Source of the DNA: Minisyncoccota bacterium
Lineage (GTDB): Bacteria > Patescibacteriota > Minisyncoccia > Minisyncoccales > CG1-02-41-26
DNA length: 9,454 nt
NCBI GenBank assembly: GCA_028715435.1
Contig: JAQURU010000030.1
Location: 1 to 9,454, forward strand
Direction of reading: 5' to 3'
Notes under the pieces: model-generated
The model's database searches: none
The model's input: only the letters and a program-made list of their open reading frames with translations
Told to the model about the DNA's origin: nothing
Made by a program: the position numbers and the translations under genes
Shown here: in pieces, positions 1 through 6,501 of the stretch
Layout of the letters: each line of letters begins with the position of its first letter
Position numbering within the stretch: the stretch's first letter is position 1

Positions 1-456
1 TTTATTTTTAGCCATGGCATTTCTTTCAAAAACAGGAAAGGCCTTGTACTCTCCCAAAGCCAAATAAATCATTGCTTTATAGCTATGCCAGCACGGCTCA
101 AAAGTTAAAACCTCCTCCCCTGGATTTAAAAGTGTCATCAAAGCCATTAAAATGGCCTGCTTAGCGCCCGGGGAAACAATAATTTGGTCTGGGCTGTATT
201 GGGCTTGGCTTTTTCTGGCAATATCCAAAGCAATCGCTTGCCTTAAATCAAAAATTCCTTGGCTTTGGGTGTATTTTGTTTTATTCTCTTCTAGGGCCAA
301 AATAACAGCTTGTTTAACATTCTCGGGCATAGAAAAATCCGGCTCGCCAATGCTCAAATCCACCAAATCAATGCCAGATTGCCTCATCTCTTTAGCTCTT
401 TTAGCAATAGCCATTGAGGCAGATGGTTCTATTTTGTTTAACAATTTATTAAACAT
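1..456 (-). CDS. Class I/II PLP-dependent aminotransferase, N-terminal part (cut by left window edge)
   Basis: The reading frame opens with ATG at 456-454 and stays open to base 1, giving 152 residues with no stop. Visible family marks are SIGEPDF (about residues 35-41), KYTQSQG followed by LRQAIA (61-75), and SPGAKQAI (95-102), which in fold-type I aminotransferases of the aspartate aminotransferase family lies where PLP phosphate is held. The catalytic lysine and C-terminal domain fall outside the window. Members transfer an amino group from glutamate or aspartate to a keto acid in the cytosol; the substrate here cannot be told. The ATG follows directly on the stop codon of the upstream glycosyltransferase (TAAATG), so translation is probably coupled. 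It could be a housekeeping aspartate-type enzyme or serve the glycan locus; the sequence does not decide. The family call is firm. Confidence 0.9.
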   Translation of the reverse strand, partial: MFNKLLNKIEPSASMAIAKRAKEMRQSGIDLVDLSIGEPDFSMPENVKQAVILALEENKTKYTQSQGIFDLRQAIALDIARKSQAQYSPDQIIVSPGAKQAILMALMTLLNPGEEVLTFEPCWHSYKAMIYLALGEYKAFPVFERNAMAKNK

Positions 457-1134
457 TTAATAAGGTCTTATTTTTTCTATTTTTGCAATATCTTTGGGAT
501 AAAGCTCTTTTAGCTGCAATATAGCTTTTTCTATCCAACCCTGCTTGCCAGTAATGCTTTCCCCTCGCCGTAAATAATAAAACAAAGGCTTTTCTATGCA
601 ATAACCTTTCCAAATATCTTGGGTTTTTAAAAGCAAATCATATTCAGCAAACATAGTTTTTGCATTGAAAAAACCCTGCTCTTGAAACTTTTGCTTTCTG
701 AACATTATTCCAATGCCAATGGTATTAAAAATGTTAGCGCAGCAAGAAACCAAAAATGTTTCTCCATTGGTTTTTGTTTCATAATAATCGCAGTAAACAA
801 AATCAATGCCTGGGTTTTTATCAAGCACAAGGGCCATTTCTTTTAAAATGTCTTTTTCAAACTTATCATCAGAATCAAGCTTAATAACATATTCCCCCAA
901 AGCCGCCCTAAAGCCATTGTTGGAAGCCCTCAAAGCCCCCTGATTGGCTTGGTTTATAACCCTTATTTTTTCTCCATACTTTTTTAAAATTTCCAAAGTA
1001 TTGTCAGTTGAGCCATCATTTATCACAATCACCTCAAATTCGTCTTTGGGAAAATCCTGATTTAAAGCGCTCTCAATAGACCTCTCCAAGGTAAGGGCTG
1101 AATTATAGGTTGGAATAATTATACTAACTTTCAT
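457..1134 (-). CDS. Family 2 glycosyltransferase (GT-A fold)
   Basis: This 225-residue protein starts with the GT2 beta-strand KVSIIIPTYN, followed by VINDGSTDNT (37-46) that contacts the nucleotide, and the metal- and nucleotide-binding DSDD at 87-90. A segment AEYDLLLK (163-170) stands where GT2 enzymes carry the ED-type acceptor and catalytic acidic motif. There are no membrane segments, so it is probably a soluble or peripherally bound enzyme on the cytoplasmic face. It would transfer a sugar from an activated nucleotide donor onto a growing glycan or lipid carrier; donor and acceptor cannot be predicted. At 225 residues it is a compact, single-domain member. Its first 11 bases overlap the end of the GNAT gene and its stop abuts the start of the next gene, so all three are likely co-translated. 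I see no good Shine-Dalgarno site for its own start. Confidence 0.92.
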   Translation of the reverse strand: MKVSIIIPTYNSALTLERSIESALNQDFPKDEFEVIVINDGSTDNTLEILKKYGEKIRVINQANQGALRASNNGFRAALGEYVIKLDSDDKFEKDILKEMALVLDKNPGIDFVYCDYYETKTNGETFLVSCCANIFNTIGIGIMFRKQKFQEQGFFNAKTMFAEYDLLLKTQDIWKGYCIEKPLFYYLRRGESITGKQGWIEKAILQLKELYPKDIAKIEKIRPY

Positions 1135-1576
1135 ATTGATATTTTTGCCACTCCCCTTCTTGCTTGTGAAGGCAAAAGCCTAATCTTGCAAAAAGCTTTT
1201 GAGAAGCAATATTATCCTGATGAATTTCGGCTTGAAGGATTTTTATCTTTTTCTTTTTTTTCATTTTCTCGACCATCATTTTTAGGGCCACATAAGCAAT
1301 TCCTTTGCCTTGGAATTTTGGCAGCAAAGAAACGCTTATTTGGGCTTCCTCACCCTCAATATCCATTCTAACTTGCCCTGCTTGTTTGCCCTCAACTTCA
1401 ATTACAAATAATTCTTTAGAAGAAACACCTTCAAGAATTGGCATTATCCAAGCAAGATGTTCTTGAAAGGCCACGGGCTTGGGATTTTTAAAAAATTTAA
1501 AAACCTCGGGCTGATTTCTCAAGTGCCACAAAAACTCGATATCACTTGAATCCGCTTTCCGAAGCTTAACTTTCAT
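1124..1576 (-). CDS. GNAT-family N-acetyltransferase, PseH-like
   Basis: This 150-residue protein has the GNAT acetyl-CoA loop QGKGIA (89-94) and the C-terminal pattern NIASQKLFARLGF (122-134), both standard for the family. The N-terminal segment with RNQPEV (20-25) and FQEHLAW (37-43) resembles PseH and related RimJ/RimL-like enzymes (RN-x-P, then EHL near the substrate). PseH acetylates the 4-amino group of the UDP-4-amino-sugar made by PseC, which would fit the PseB and PseC genes in this window. That role is an inference; another amino-sugar or protein N-terminus could be the target. The ATG at 1576 lies only 31 nt past the terminator of the gene upstream, with at best a weak AGG before it. 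A run of eight adenines on the coding strand (1254-1261), within a lysine-rich stretch, is a possible slippage site. Confidence 0.85.
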   Translation of the reverse strand: MKVKLRKADSSDIEFLWHLRNQPEVFKFFKNPKPVAFQEHLAWIMPILEGVSSKELFVIEVEGKQAGQVRMDIEGEEAQISVSLLPKFQGKGIAYVALKMMVEKMKKKKKIKILQAEIHQDNIASQKLFARLGFCLHKQEGEWQKYQYES

Positions 1577-1587
1577 ATCTTTTGCCT

Positions 1588-1596
1588 ATCTTAACA
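1588..1596 (-). promoter_or_regulatory. Possible extended -10 promoter for the GNAT operon
   Basis: Reading the minus strand, TGTTAAGAT fits an extended -10 (TG, one base, then TAAGAT, four of six to consensus). No convincing -35 exists because a poly-T tract of the upstream terminator occupies that place. Transcription would begin only a few bases before the ATG at 1576, giving a nearly leaderless message. This is a weak call, made mainly because the strong terminator just upstream means the three downstream genes need some promoter of their own or read-through. Confidence 0.25.
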
Positions 1597-1607
1597 CAAA
1601 TTTTCAC

Positions 1608-1642
1608 AAAAAAAAGCGCGCTGGTGAAATTTTTCACCAGCG
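1608..1642 (-). terminator. Strong rho-independent terminator
   Basis: On the minus strand a GC-rich stem, CGCTGGTGAAA paired with TTTCACCAGCG (about 10 usable base pairs, arms at 1632-1642 and 1619-1629), closes a loop of about four bases. It is followed after CGC by eight thymines (1615-1608). It starts nine bases after the stop of the 145-residue gene, in the right orientation to end that transcript. It is the clearest terminator in the window. Confidence 0.9.
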
Positions 1643-1650
1643 GCATTTAT

Positions 1651-2088
1651 TTAACTCAAGCTCATCTTTTTCAGTTCGTCATAGCATTCGATGACGAACT
1701 CCCTCGCCTCATCAGACGCATAGTCAAACTCCAGCCAACCGTTGTATTCCGACACTTTCGCAAATAGAGCACCGTTTTTATAAAACGTGTGCTCAATATG
1801 CGGCTGGACTTTCCCGCCAAAAAAAATCGGAAATGCAGAGAGGTTGCAGCAAGAAAATTGAAATCGCCGCAGAAAAAAGCGCCTTTTAATCCTTAGTCCC
1901 CCCTTCTTGCATTTTGCAGCGAGGAAACGATCTAAACGCCACAGACCAGCCAAATTTTTTGGATAACTAAACAGTAGATATTGAGCTTTATCCTTTTGAG
2001 TAAAACCGAACATTCCGCTAAGTCTCTTTAATTTTTTTACGTCTTCTCGTTCCCTACCCAAAACCAATGATAAAAATGTTCCAAACAT
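1651..2088 (-). CDS. Unrecognised 145-residue basic protein, monocistronic
   Basis: I do not recognise this protein. It begins MFGTFLSLVLG, a short hydrophobic stretch of about ten residues that is too short and too quickly followed by charges to be a convincing signal peptide. The middle (about 59-75) is strongly basic, with KCKKGG and IKRRFFLRR. The C-terminal 50 residues, with EYNGWLEFDYASDEA and ending CYDELKKMSLS, are acidic and look like a small folded domain with a final helix. Cysteines at 60, 80, 81 and 135 form no zinc motif. The start is fixed by an AAGGAG site seven bases before the ATG. It has its own promoter and terminator, so it appears to be a separate transcription unit set between two parts of a glycan locus. 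GTC, ATC, CTG and TCG codons in the last third look less AT-biased than its neighbours, judged by eye only. That it is a real gene is well supported; its function is unknown. Confidence 0.8.
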   Translation of the reverse strand: MFGTFLSLVLGREREDVKKLKRLSGMFGFTQKDKAQYLLFSYPKNLAGLWRLDRFLAAKCKKGGLRIKRRFFLRRFQFSCCNLSAFPIFFGGKVQPHIEHTFYKNGALFAKVSEYNGWLEFDYASDEAREFVIECYDELKKMSLS

Positions 2089-2095
2089 CTTTTTT

Positions 2096-2101
2096 CTCCT
2101 T
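2096..2101 (-). promoter_or_regulatory. Strong Shine-Dalgarno site (AAGGAG)
   Basis: AAGGAG lies seven bases before the ATG at 2088, an ideal ribosome-binding arrangement. It is the best such site in the window, since most other genes start with little or no Shine-Dalgarno sequence. It fixes the start of the 145-residue gene and supports it being really translated. Confidence 0.85.
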
Positions 2102-2164
2102 CCATACTTTCTTTATGATTTGGCAGATTTTTTAACAAAAATAACTTTTGAAAATACCTTCTGC

Positions 2165-2193
2165 ATATTACAACAAAATAACAAAAAAGTCAA
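2165..2193 (-). promoter_or_regulatory. Sigma70-type promoter for the 145-residue gene
   Basis: On the minus strand TTGACT (2193-2188, five of six to the -35 consensus) is separated by exactly 17 bases from TAATAT (2170-2165, four of six to the -10 consensus). Transcription would begin near 2158, leaving a leader of about 70 nt before the ATG at 2088. Spacing, position and direction are all as expected for a housekeeping promoter. No clear operator is visible around it. Confidence 0.7.
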
Positions 2194-2206
2194 GCGGCTT
2201 GGCTTG
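2183..2206 (-). terminator. Weak terminator-like hairpin after the class III aminotransferase gene
   Basis: Just past the stop at 2218, the minus strand has CAAGC and GCTTG arms (2206-2202 and 2195-2191) around a six-base loop, then AC and six thymines (2188-2183). The five-pair stem is weak. The element overlaps the -35 box of the next promoter, so the same bases may both slow transcription from the main operon and start the next unit. Confidence 0.35.
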
Positions 2207-2217
2207 CTTTCTTGTTG

Positions 2218-3555
2218 CTAAGAAATTATTGAATTCAAACGTTGGAAGGTGGAGTGGGCAATTGGGCCCTCCAAATCTGTTTCCACTCTATTGGCTTCTA
2301 TGGACTTAGCTAAAATTGGAAAAACCTCATCAACCGCTTTGAAATACTCTTTGAGATGTTTTTCCTCAAAAGCCAAGGAAACGTAAATTCCCCCGGAAGC
2401 CAGCACTCCTCTTTTTAGCATTTCCTGGGTAAACAAAGTCCTAATGGCTTGATGATTAAAATAATTAAAAGTAATGTGCAACATTGCTGGCTTACCTTCA
2501 ACTGTTAAATCAATATTATGCCTTTTAGCTAATTCCAATAAATTCATTTTTATGGCCAAGCCAATTTTTTCTAAATATTCAGGAACATTTTCCCTTGCCA
2601 TTTTATTTATTGTGGCAATGGCAGCTGTGGGGCCAATTCGTTCTGTCCAATAAGTGCTGGAAATAAAACTGGTTTGAGCTGCTTGCATTATTTCTTTTTT
2701 ACCAATAATTGCCCCCATAGGAAAGCCGTTAGAAATTCCTTTAGCAAAAACCGCCATATCAGGAGTAATTCCTAATTCCAAATGCGCCCCTCCAATATTA
2801 AATCTAAAACCAACCGTTATTTCATCAAAAATTAAAACCGCATTAATTTGGGTGGCAATTCGCCTAACTTTTGTTAAAAAATCGCTTGTATCTTCCTGAA
2901 ATTTCATTGGCTCCATTACAATAAGGCCAATGCCTTGGTTTTCTTTGACAATTTTTTCTAATTCTTCAATTTTATTAAAATGAAACGGCAGCATTGTTCC
3001 CGCTAACCCTCGGGGCACGCCATTGGGAGTTAAGCCAGCCAACAAATGCCCGTCTAAATTTTTATCATCAGCCAAATTAGCTGCTAAATACCAGTCAGCC
3101 CAGCCATGGTATCCGCAAAAAGCAATCTTATCCTTGCCAGAAAAAGCCCTGGCAATCCTAACAGCTACTGCCATTGATTCCCCGCCAGTTCTGGCAAAGC
3201 GCACCATGCCAGCCCAAGAATGAATTTTCAAAAGCATTTGGGCTAACTCCACTTCTTCTGGGCAATTCAAAGTATTCATCGAACCATTATCAATTGCCTC
3301 TTTAACCGCTTGGTTAACATCATCATCAGCATAACCTAAAATGCAAGCGCCAATGCCCATAGAAGAAAAATCCAAATACTTGTTGTCATCTAAATCCCAA
3401 ACATAGCAGCCCTTAGCTTTTTGATAATAACTGGGCCAAAGGTCAGGCAAAAACATTTCTGGCCTTTTACTTAAAAGCCCTGTGCCCCCTGGAATAATTT
3501 CCTTGGCTTTTTGATACAACTCAATGCCTTTTTTATTTTTTTCTTTTAGGTTCAT
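2218..3555 (-). CDS. Class III aminotransferase, glutamate-1-semialdehyde aminomutase-like (probably sugar-related)
   Basis: The 445-residue protein has the full class III fold-type I layout: an N-terminal IPGGTG (21-26), VWDLDDNKYLDF (52-63), RTGGESMAVAVRIAR (122-136) for PLP phosphate, GYHGW (148-152), the cofactor aspartate in FDEITVGFR (243-251), and the catalytic lysine in AVFAKGISNGFPMGA (about K272). Length matches glutamate-1-semialdehyde 2,1-aminomutases, but no tetrapyrrole genes are nearby. The gene follows an SpsF-type cytidylyltransferase, so a role in moving an amino group onto a sugar or sugar acid, possibly with the oxidoreductase two genes upstream, is more likely than heme synthesis; this is inference from context. 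It is preceded by a 63-nt gap holding a hairpin, with no clear Shine-Dalgarno site, and is probably the last gene of the main operon. Confidence 0.9.
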   Translation of the reverse strand: MNLKEKNKKGIELYQKAKEIIPGGTGLLSKRPEMFLPDLWPSYYQKAKGCYVWDLDDNKYLDFSSMGIGACILGYADDDVNQAVKEAIDNGSMNTLNCPEEVELAQMLLKIHSWAGMVRFARTGGESMAVAVRIARAFSGKDKIAFCGYHGWADWYLAANLADDKNLDGHLLAGLTPNGVPRGLAGTMLPFHFNKIEELEKIVKENQGIGLIVMEPMKFQEDTSDFLTKVRRIATQINAVLIFDEITVGFRFNIGGAHLELGITPDMAVFAKGISNGFPMGAIIGKKEIMQAAQTSFISSTYWTERIGPTAAIATINKMARENVPEYLEKIGLAIKMNLLELAKRHNIDLTVEGKPAMLHITFNYFNHQAIRTLFTQEMLKRGVLASGGIYVSLAFEEKHLKEYFKAVDEVFPILAKSIEANRVETDLEGPIAHSTFQRLNSIIS

Positions 3556-3576
3556 ATGAAAAATTGTTAACTTTTT

Positions 3577-3616
3577 CTAGGCCCGTCCTCGGGAAACTTT
3601 CCGAGGACAAACCTAG
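3577..3616. repeat. GC-rich hairpin in the SpsF to class III aminotransferase gap
   Basis: GTCCTCGG (3585-3592) pairs perfectly with CCGAGGAC (3601-3608) around an eight-base loop that can shorten by further pairing. An outer CTAGG/CCTAG stem (3577-3581 with 3612-3616) extends it past a symmetric three-base internal loop. No T-tract follows on the minus strand, so it does not look like a terminator for these genes. It may be a REP-like palindrome, an mRNA-stability or processing hairpin, or a partial attenuator. Confidence 0.7.
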
Positions 3617-3618
3617 GA

Positions 3619-4371
3619 TTATTTATCTTCACGTAAAGATTTTAAAAAACCTTCGTTGCGTTTTATTTTTTGATTGATTTTTAACAGTTCGGGGTTTTTT
3701 TGAAAAAGTTTTAAAATATCATTCAAAGTAAAATAGTTATTTTTTTTATATAAAGCGCTGTAAATCTTTTTTAATAAAATCAAATCATCTTTTTCATCCA
3801 AAGTTAAGCGTAAATCAGATAGATCATTGCCGTTTCTAACTAAATTGCCGATTTTAAAAATCTCTGGATGATTAACAATATAGGGCACCACATGCTCTCT
3901 TTCTGATTTTAATTTAGCCGCTTGCCAAGATTTTTCCAAAGCAGCAAAACTGAAAACTTCAACATCCAGGCCATCAGGAAAGGTTGGAGGCCTGACATTG
4001 CTAACATAATCAAATTGATTTTCTAAATAAAAATTGATAACTTCATCGCAAACCTGCCAATCCAAGACGGGGCAGTCAGCGGTTATTCTAACAATTGGGT
4101 CAATATCAAATTGCTTGGCGGCTTGATAGTATCTATCTAAAACATCTTCTTCGCTTCCTCGGAAAACTTTTATTTTATTTTTTTTGGCAATGCTTTCTAA
4201 GATATTATCTTTTTTACTAATCGTGGTGGCTAAAATAATTTTGGCAGGATTTTTAATTTTTTGCAAACGAAAAATCACATGCTCTAAAATTGTTTTGCCC
4301 AAAATTTTCTTGGCCATTTTGCCAGGTAGCCGTGTTGAGCCCATACGAGCTTGAATAATAATGCCTGTCAT
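3619..4371 (-). CDS. SpsF-type cytidylyltransferase (CMP-sugar synthetase family)
   Basis: The 250-residue protein shows the nucleotidyltransferase signature QARMGSTRLPGK (7-18), which binds the nucleoside triphosphate, then VFRGSEEDVLDRYYQAA (69-85), RITADCP (95-101) with the likely metal-binding aspartate, FPDGLDVEVFS (131-141), REHVVPYI (158-165) and LTLDEKDDL (189-197). These are typical of the SpsF and CMP-KDO-synthetase-like group, cytosolic enzymes that join a CMP group from CTP to a sugar acid. By position it could serve as the activating enzyme (PseF-like role) for the sugar made by this operon; its exact sugar is unknown. It starts 13 nt after the oxidoreductase stop, with no Shine-Dalgarno site, in an A/T repeat. 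Two genes of this kind of context, SpsF followed by a class III aminotransferase, point to a shared substrate. Confidence 0.9.
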   Translation of the reverse strand: MTGIIIQARMGSTRLPGKMAKKILGKTILEHVIFRLQKIKNPAKIILATTISKKDNILESIAKKNKIKVFRGSEEDVLDRYYQAAKQFDIDPIVRITADCPVLDWQVCDEVINFYLENQFDYVSNVRPPTFPDGLDVEVFSFAALEKSWQAAKLKSEREHVVPYIVNHPEIFKIGNLVRNGNDLSDLRLTLDEKDDLILLKKIYSALYKKNNYFTLNDILKLFQKNPELLKINQKIKRNEGFLKSLREDK

Positions 4372-4379
4372 AACAAAAT

Positions 4380-4406
4380 AATTTTTAATTTTTAATTTTT
4401 AATTTT
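4380..4406. repeat. Heptanucleotide tandem repeat AATTTTT
   Basis: Three exact copies of AATTTTT (4380-4386, 4387-4393, 4394-4400) and a shortened fourth copy lie across the junction of the oxidoreductase and cytidylyltransferase genes. The last residues of the oxidoreductase (KLKIKN) and its stop codon are encoded by the repeat. A change in copy number would alter the frame and so the last few residues and the gene spacing. Confidence 0.85.
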
Positions 4407-5341
4407 AAAATAATTTTTAATGTTTCTATCCCCCTTTGCAGGTCGCTTGATGGACTTTTTTTGGCTTGCAGGCATTTTAGAAATTCTTTCACTTCTGCTA
4501 CATATGTTTGGTTGCCATCAAAATTTTTAATTTGGTCAATTGTTTTCCATTTTTTAGTACTTGTTAAAAATAAATCTAACTTAGCGTTTCCCAAATCCCA
4601 AATTAAAGTTCCTTTTTCTCCGATAACCTTTAAATGCCTTGAATAGCTTCTTTGTAAATAATCCATGTGAATTTGGCCAATAACTCCATTTTGAAACTGC
4701 AAAATAATTTCCACATAGTCCTCAACGTTAATTTTCAAATTACTTTGCTTTCTCGCAAGGCCAAAAACATTTTTAATTGGCCCAAATAAATTATAAACTA
4801 AATTTATCTCATGAATATCGTCCAGCAAAATACCCCCGCCCAATTCTTTTCTGGCTGAATATCCTTTAGAATAATCGGTCTTCGGCCGCCAATCAGGCAA
4901 GTAATAACCAAACTCAGCTCTAACCCCCCAAACCTTGCCCAGGGTTTTCCTTTTTAGAATTGCTTGAATTTTTTTAAATTGAGGGTGGAAGTCAATATTA
5001 TAGCCAACCATTATTGGTTTTATATTTTGAGCGGCTTTCTGCAACTGGCTCAATCCTGCTAAGGTGTGGCTTAACGGCTTTTCAATAAACATTGGGGTTT
5101 TGGTTTTGGCAACCTCCAAGGCAATTTTTAAATGTGTGGAAGAGGGCGAGCAAATAAAAACCGCACTCCATTTTTCTTTTAAAGCCTCCTTTAAGGTGGT
5201 AAAGACCAGCCCTTTACCACTTTTTAATTTTGGGTCAACCACGCCAATCTGCTTAACGCCAAGCGCCTGCAAGTTTTTTATATGGCGCTGACCAATTGAC
5301 CCAGCCCCCACCACCAAAATTTTATATTTTCCTGTTAACAT
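4385..5341 (-). CDS. Gfo/Idh/MocA-family NAD(P)-dependent oxidoreductase
   Basis: The 318-residue protein opens with a Rossmann NAD(P) site, ILVVGAGSIGQRHIKNL (8-24), then ICSPSSTH (63-70) and the family hallmark EKPLS (87-91), whose lysine (K88) is the usual catalytic base. The C-terminal alpha/beta domain carries ELGGGILLDDIHEIN (166-180), the substrate-site motif with H177. Family members oxidise or reduce a sugar hydroxyl or carbonyl, commonly of nucleotide sugars, in the cytosol. Here it would most simply act with one of the two neighbouring aminotransferases by making the keto group to be aminated; this is inferred from the operon. The ATG at 5341 overlaps the end of the PseC-like gene by 20 nt, implying coupled translation. 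The C-terminal tail is encoded by a tandem repeat. Confidence 0.9.
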   Translation of the reverse strand: MLTGKYKILVVGAGSIGQRHIKNLQALGVKQIGVVDPKLKSGKGLVFTTLKEALKEKWSAVFICSPSSTHLKIALEVAKTKTPMFIEKPLSHTLAGLSQLQKAAQNIKPIMVGYNIDFHPQFKKIQAILKRKTLGKVWGVRAEFGYYLPDWRPKTDYSKGYSARKELGGGILLDDIHEINLVYNLFGPIKNVFGLARKQSNLKINVEDYVEIILQFQNGVIGQIHMDYLQRSYSRHLKVIGEKGTLIWDLGNAKLDLFLTSTKKWKTIDQIKNFDGNQTYVAEVKEFLKCLQAKKSPSSDLQRGIETLKIILKLKIKN

Positions 5342-6476
5342 TGATTATTTGTTTTACAGTGGCGATTACGTAATCAACTTCTTCGTCGGTTAATTTGGAA
5401 AACAAAGGCAAAGTGATAGCTCTTTCATAATACTGCTCGGTTATGGGAAAATCGCCTTTTTTATAACCAAATTTTTTTTGATAAAACGGCATGTAATGAA
5501 CCGGAACATAATGCACTTGGCACTTAATGCCTTTTTGGCCTAATTGCTCAAAAATTTCTTGACGGCCAATTTTTAATTTCGTTAAATCAAACTGAACTGG
5601 ATAAATATGCCAAGCGCTTTTCGCAAAGCTCTCTTCTTTTATTAAAATAATCTCTGGCACATTGCCAAAGGCCTCTTGGTATTTTTTAACAATTTCCCTC
5701 CGCCTGGCAATAAATTTATCTAACTTTTTAAGTTGCGAAAGCCCCAAAGCGCAATGGATATCAGTTAAACGATAGTTATAACCAAGTTCTTCAATTTCAT
5801 AATACCAAGGCCCGTCCTCGGGTTTTTTAACAATGCCATGATGCCTAAAAATTTTTAATTTCTCATAAAAATCTTGGCTGTTAGTTAAAACCATTCCTCC
5901 CTCTCCTGAGGTGATTGTTTTGACTGGATGAAAACTAAAAACAGTTAAATCAGCCAAAGAGCCGATTTTCTGATCTTTGTACAAAGAGCCCAAAGCATGG
6001 GCAGCATCCTCCATAATTGGTAAATTGTGCTTTTGAGCTATTTGTTTTATAGCATCAAAATCACAGGGCTGGCCAGCAAAATCCACAATAGCAATGGCTT
6101 TGGTTTTAGGAGTTATTTTTTCTTCTATCTTGCTTGAGTCAATATTCAAAGTGTTGGGGTTTATATCAGAAAAAACCGGCTTTCCCCCGCAATAAACCAC
6201 CCCATTGGCTGTGGCTGAAAAAGTTAAAGGTGGAACAACAACCTCATCGCCCTGTTTTATCCCTAAAACAAAATAAGCCCCGTGCAGGGCTGCTGTGCCA
6301 GATGAAAAAGCAACTGCATATTTTGCGTTGCAATAATTGGCAATGGCTTTTTCAAATTCATCCACTTTTGGCCCACAAGTGAGCCAATCACTTTTTAAAA
6401 CATCAACCACTTCTTGAATATCATCGTCGTCAATCCATTGCTTGCCATATGGAATTATTGTTTTTTCATTTGCCAT
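5322..6476 (-). CDS. pseC: PseC-like DegT/DnrJ/EryC1/StrS aminotransferase
   Basis: The 384-residue protein has the sugar-aminotransferase pattern: PYGKQWIDDDDIQEV (9-23), FSSGTAALHGAY (57-68), VVPPLTFSATANGV (80-93), MEDAAHALGS (155-164) with D157 at the PLP ring, and SFHPVKTITSGEGG (181-194) with the PLP lysine K186. The SFHPVK-TITSGEGG form and the later GPWYYEIEELGYNYRLTD are close to PseC of the pseudaminic acid pathway, which aminates the 4-keto product of PseB using glutamate to give UDP-4-amino-4,6-dideoxy-L-AltNAc. The PseB-like gene lies just upstream, which supports this; a closely related 4-amino-sugar enzyme is the alternative. It follows a 68-nt gap with a hairpin and has no obvious Shine-Dalgarno site. 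Length is usual for the family. Confidence 0.92.
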   Translation of the reverse strand: MANEKTIIPYGKQWIDDDDIQEVVDVLKSDWLTCGPKVDEFEKAIANYCNAKYAVAFSSGTAALHGAYFVLGIKQGDEVVVPPLTFSATANGVVYCGGKPVFSDINPNTLNIDSSKIEEKITPKTKAIAIVDFAGQPCDFDAIKQIAQKHNLPIMEDAAHALGSLYKDQKIGSLADLTVFSFHPVKTITSGEGGMVLTNSQDFYEKLKIFRHHGIVKKPEDGPWYYEIEELGYNYRLTDIHCALGLSQLKKLDKFIARRREIVKKYQEAFGNVPEIILIKEESFAKSAWHIYPVQFDLTKLKIGRQEIFEQLGQKGIKCQVHYVPVHYMPFYQKKFGYKKGDFPITEQYYERAITLPLFSKLTDEEVDYVIATVKQIINVNRKI

Positions 6477-6501
6477 AAACTATTTATCTATCAATTACCC
6501 A

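Noticed and set aside
152..460. Plus-strand open frame of 102 codons at the left end
   Set aside because: It is the shadow of the minus-strand class I aminotransferase, whose conserved motifs are clear on the opposite strand.
1582..1767. Plus-strand open frame beginning in the terminator region
   Set aside because: It runs across a terminator hairpin and the end of the 145-residue minus-strand gene, and has no family features or ribosome site.
2247..2258. 12-mer AGGTGGAGTGGG shared with 6527-6538 in the pseB-pseC hairpin
   Set aside because: A 12-base match is expected by chance a few times in a window of this size, and the copy at 2247 is ordinary coding sequence of the aminotransferase.
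2218..3555. Heme-pathway glutamate-1-semialdehyde aminomutase (hemL)
   Set aside because: The fold and length match, but no tetrapyrrole genes are nearby and the neighbours are all sugar genes, so the hemL symbol was not assigned.
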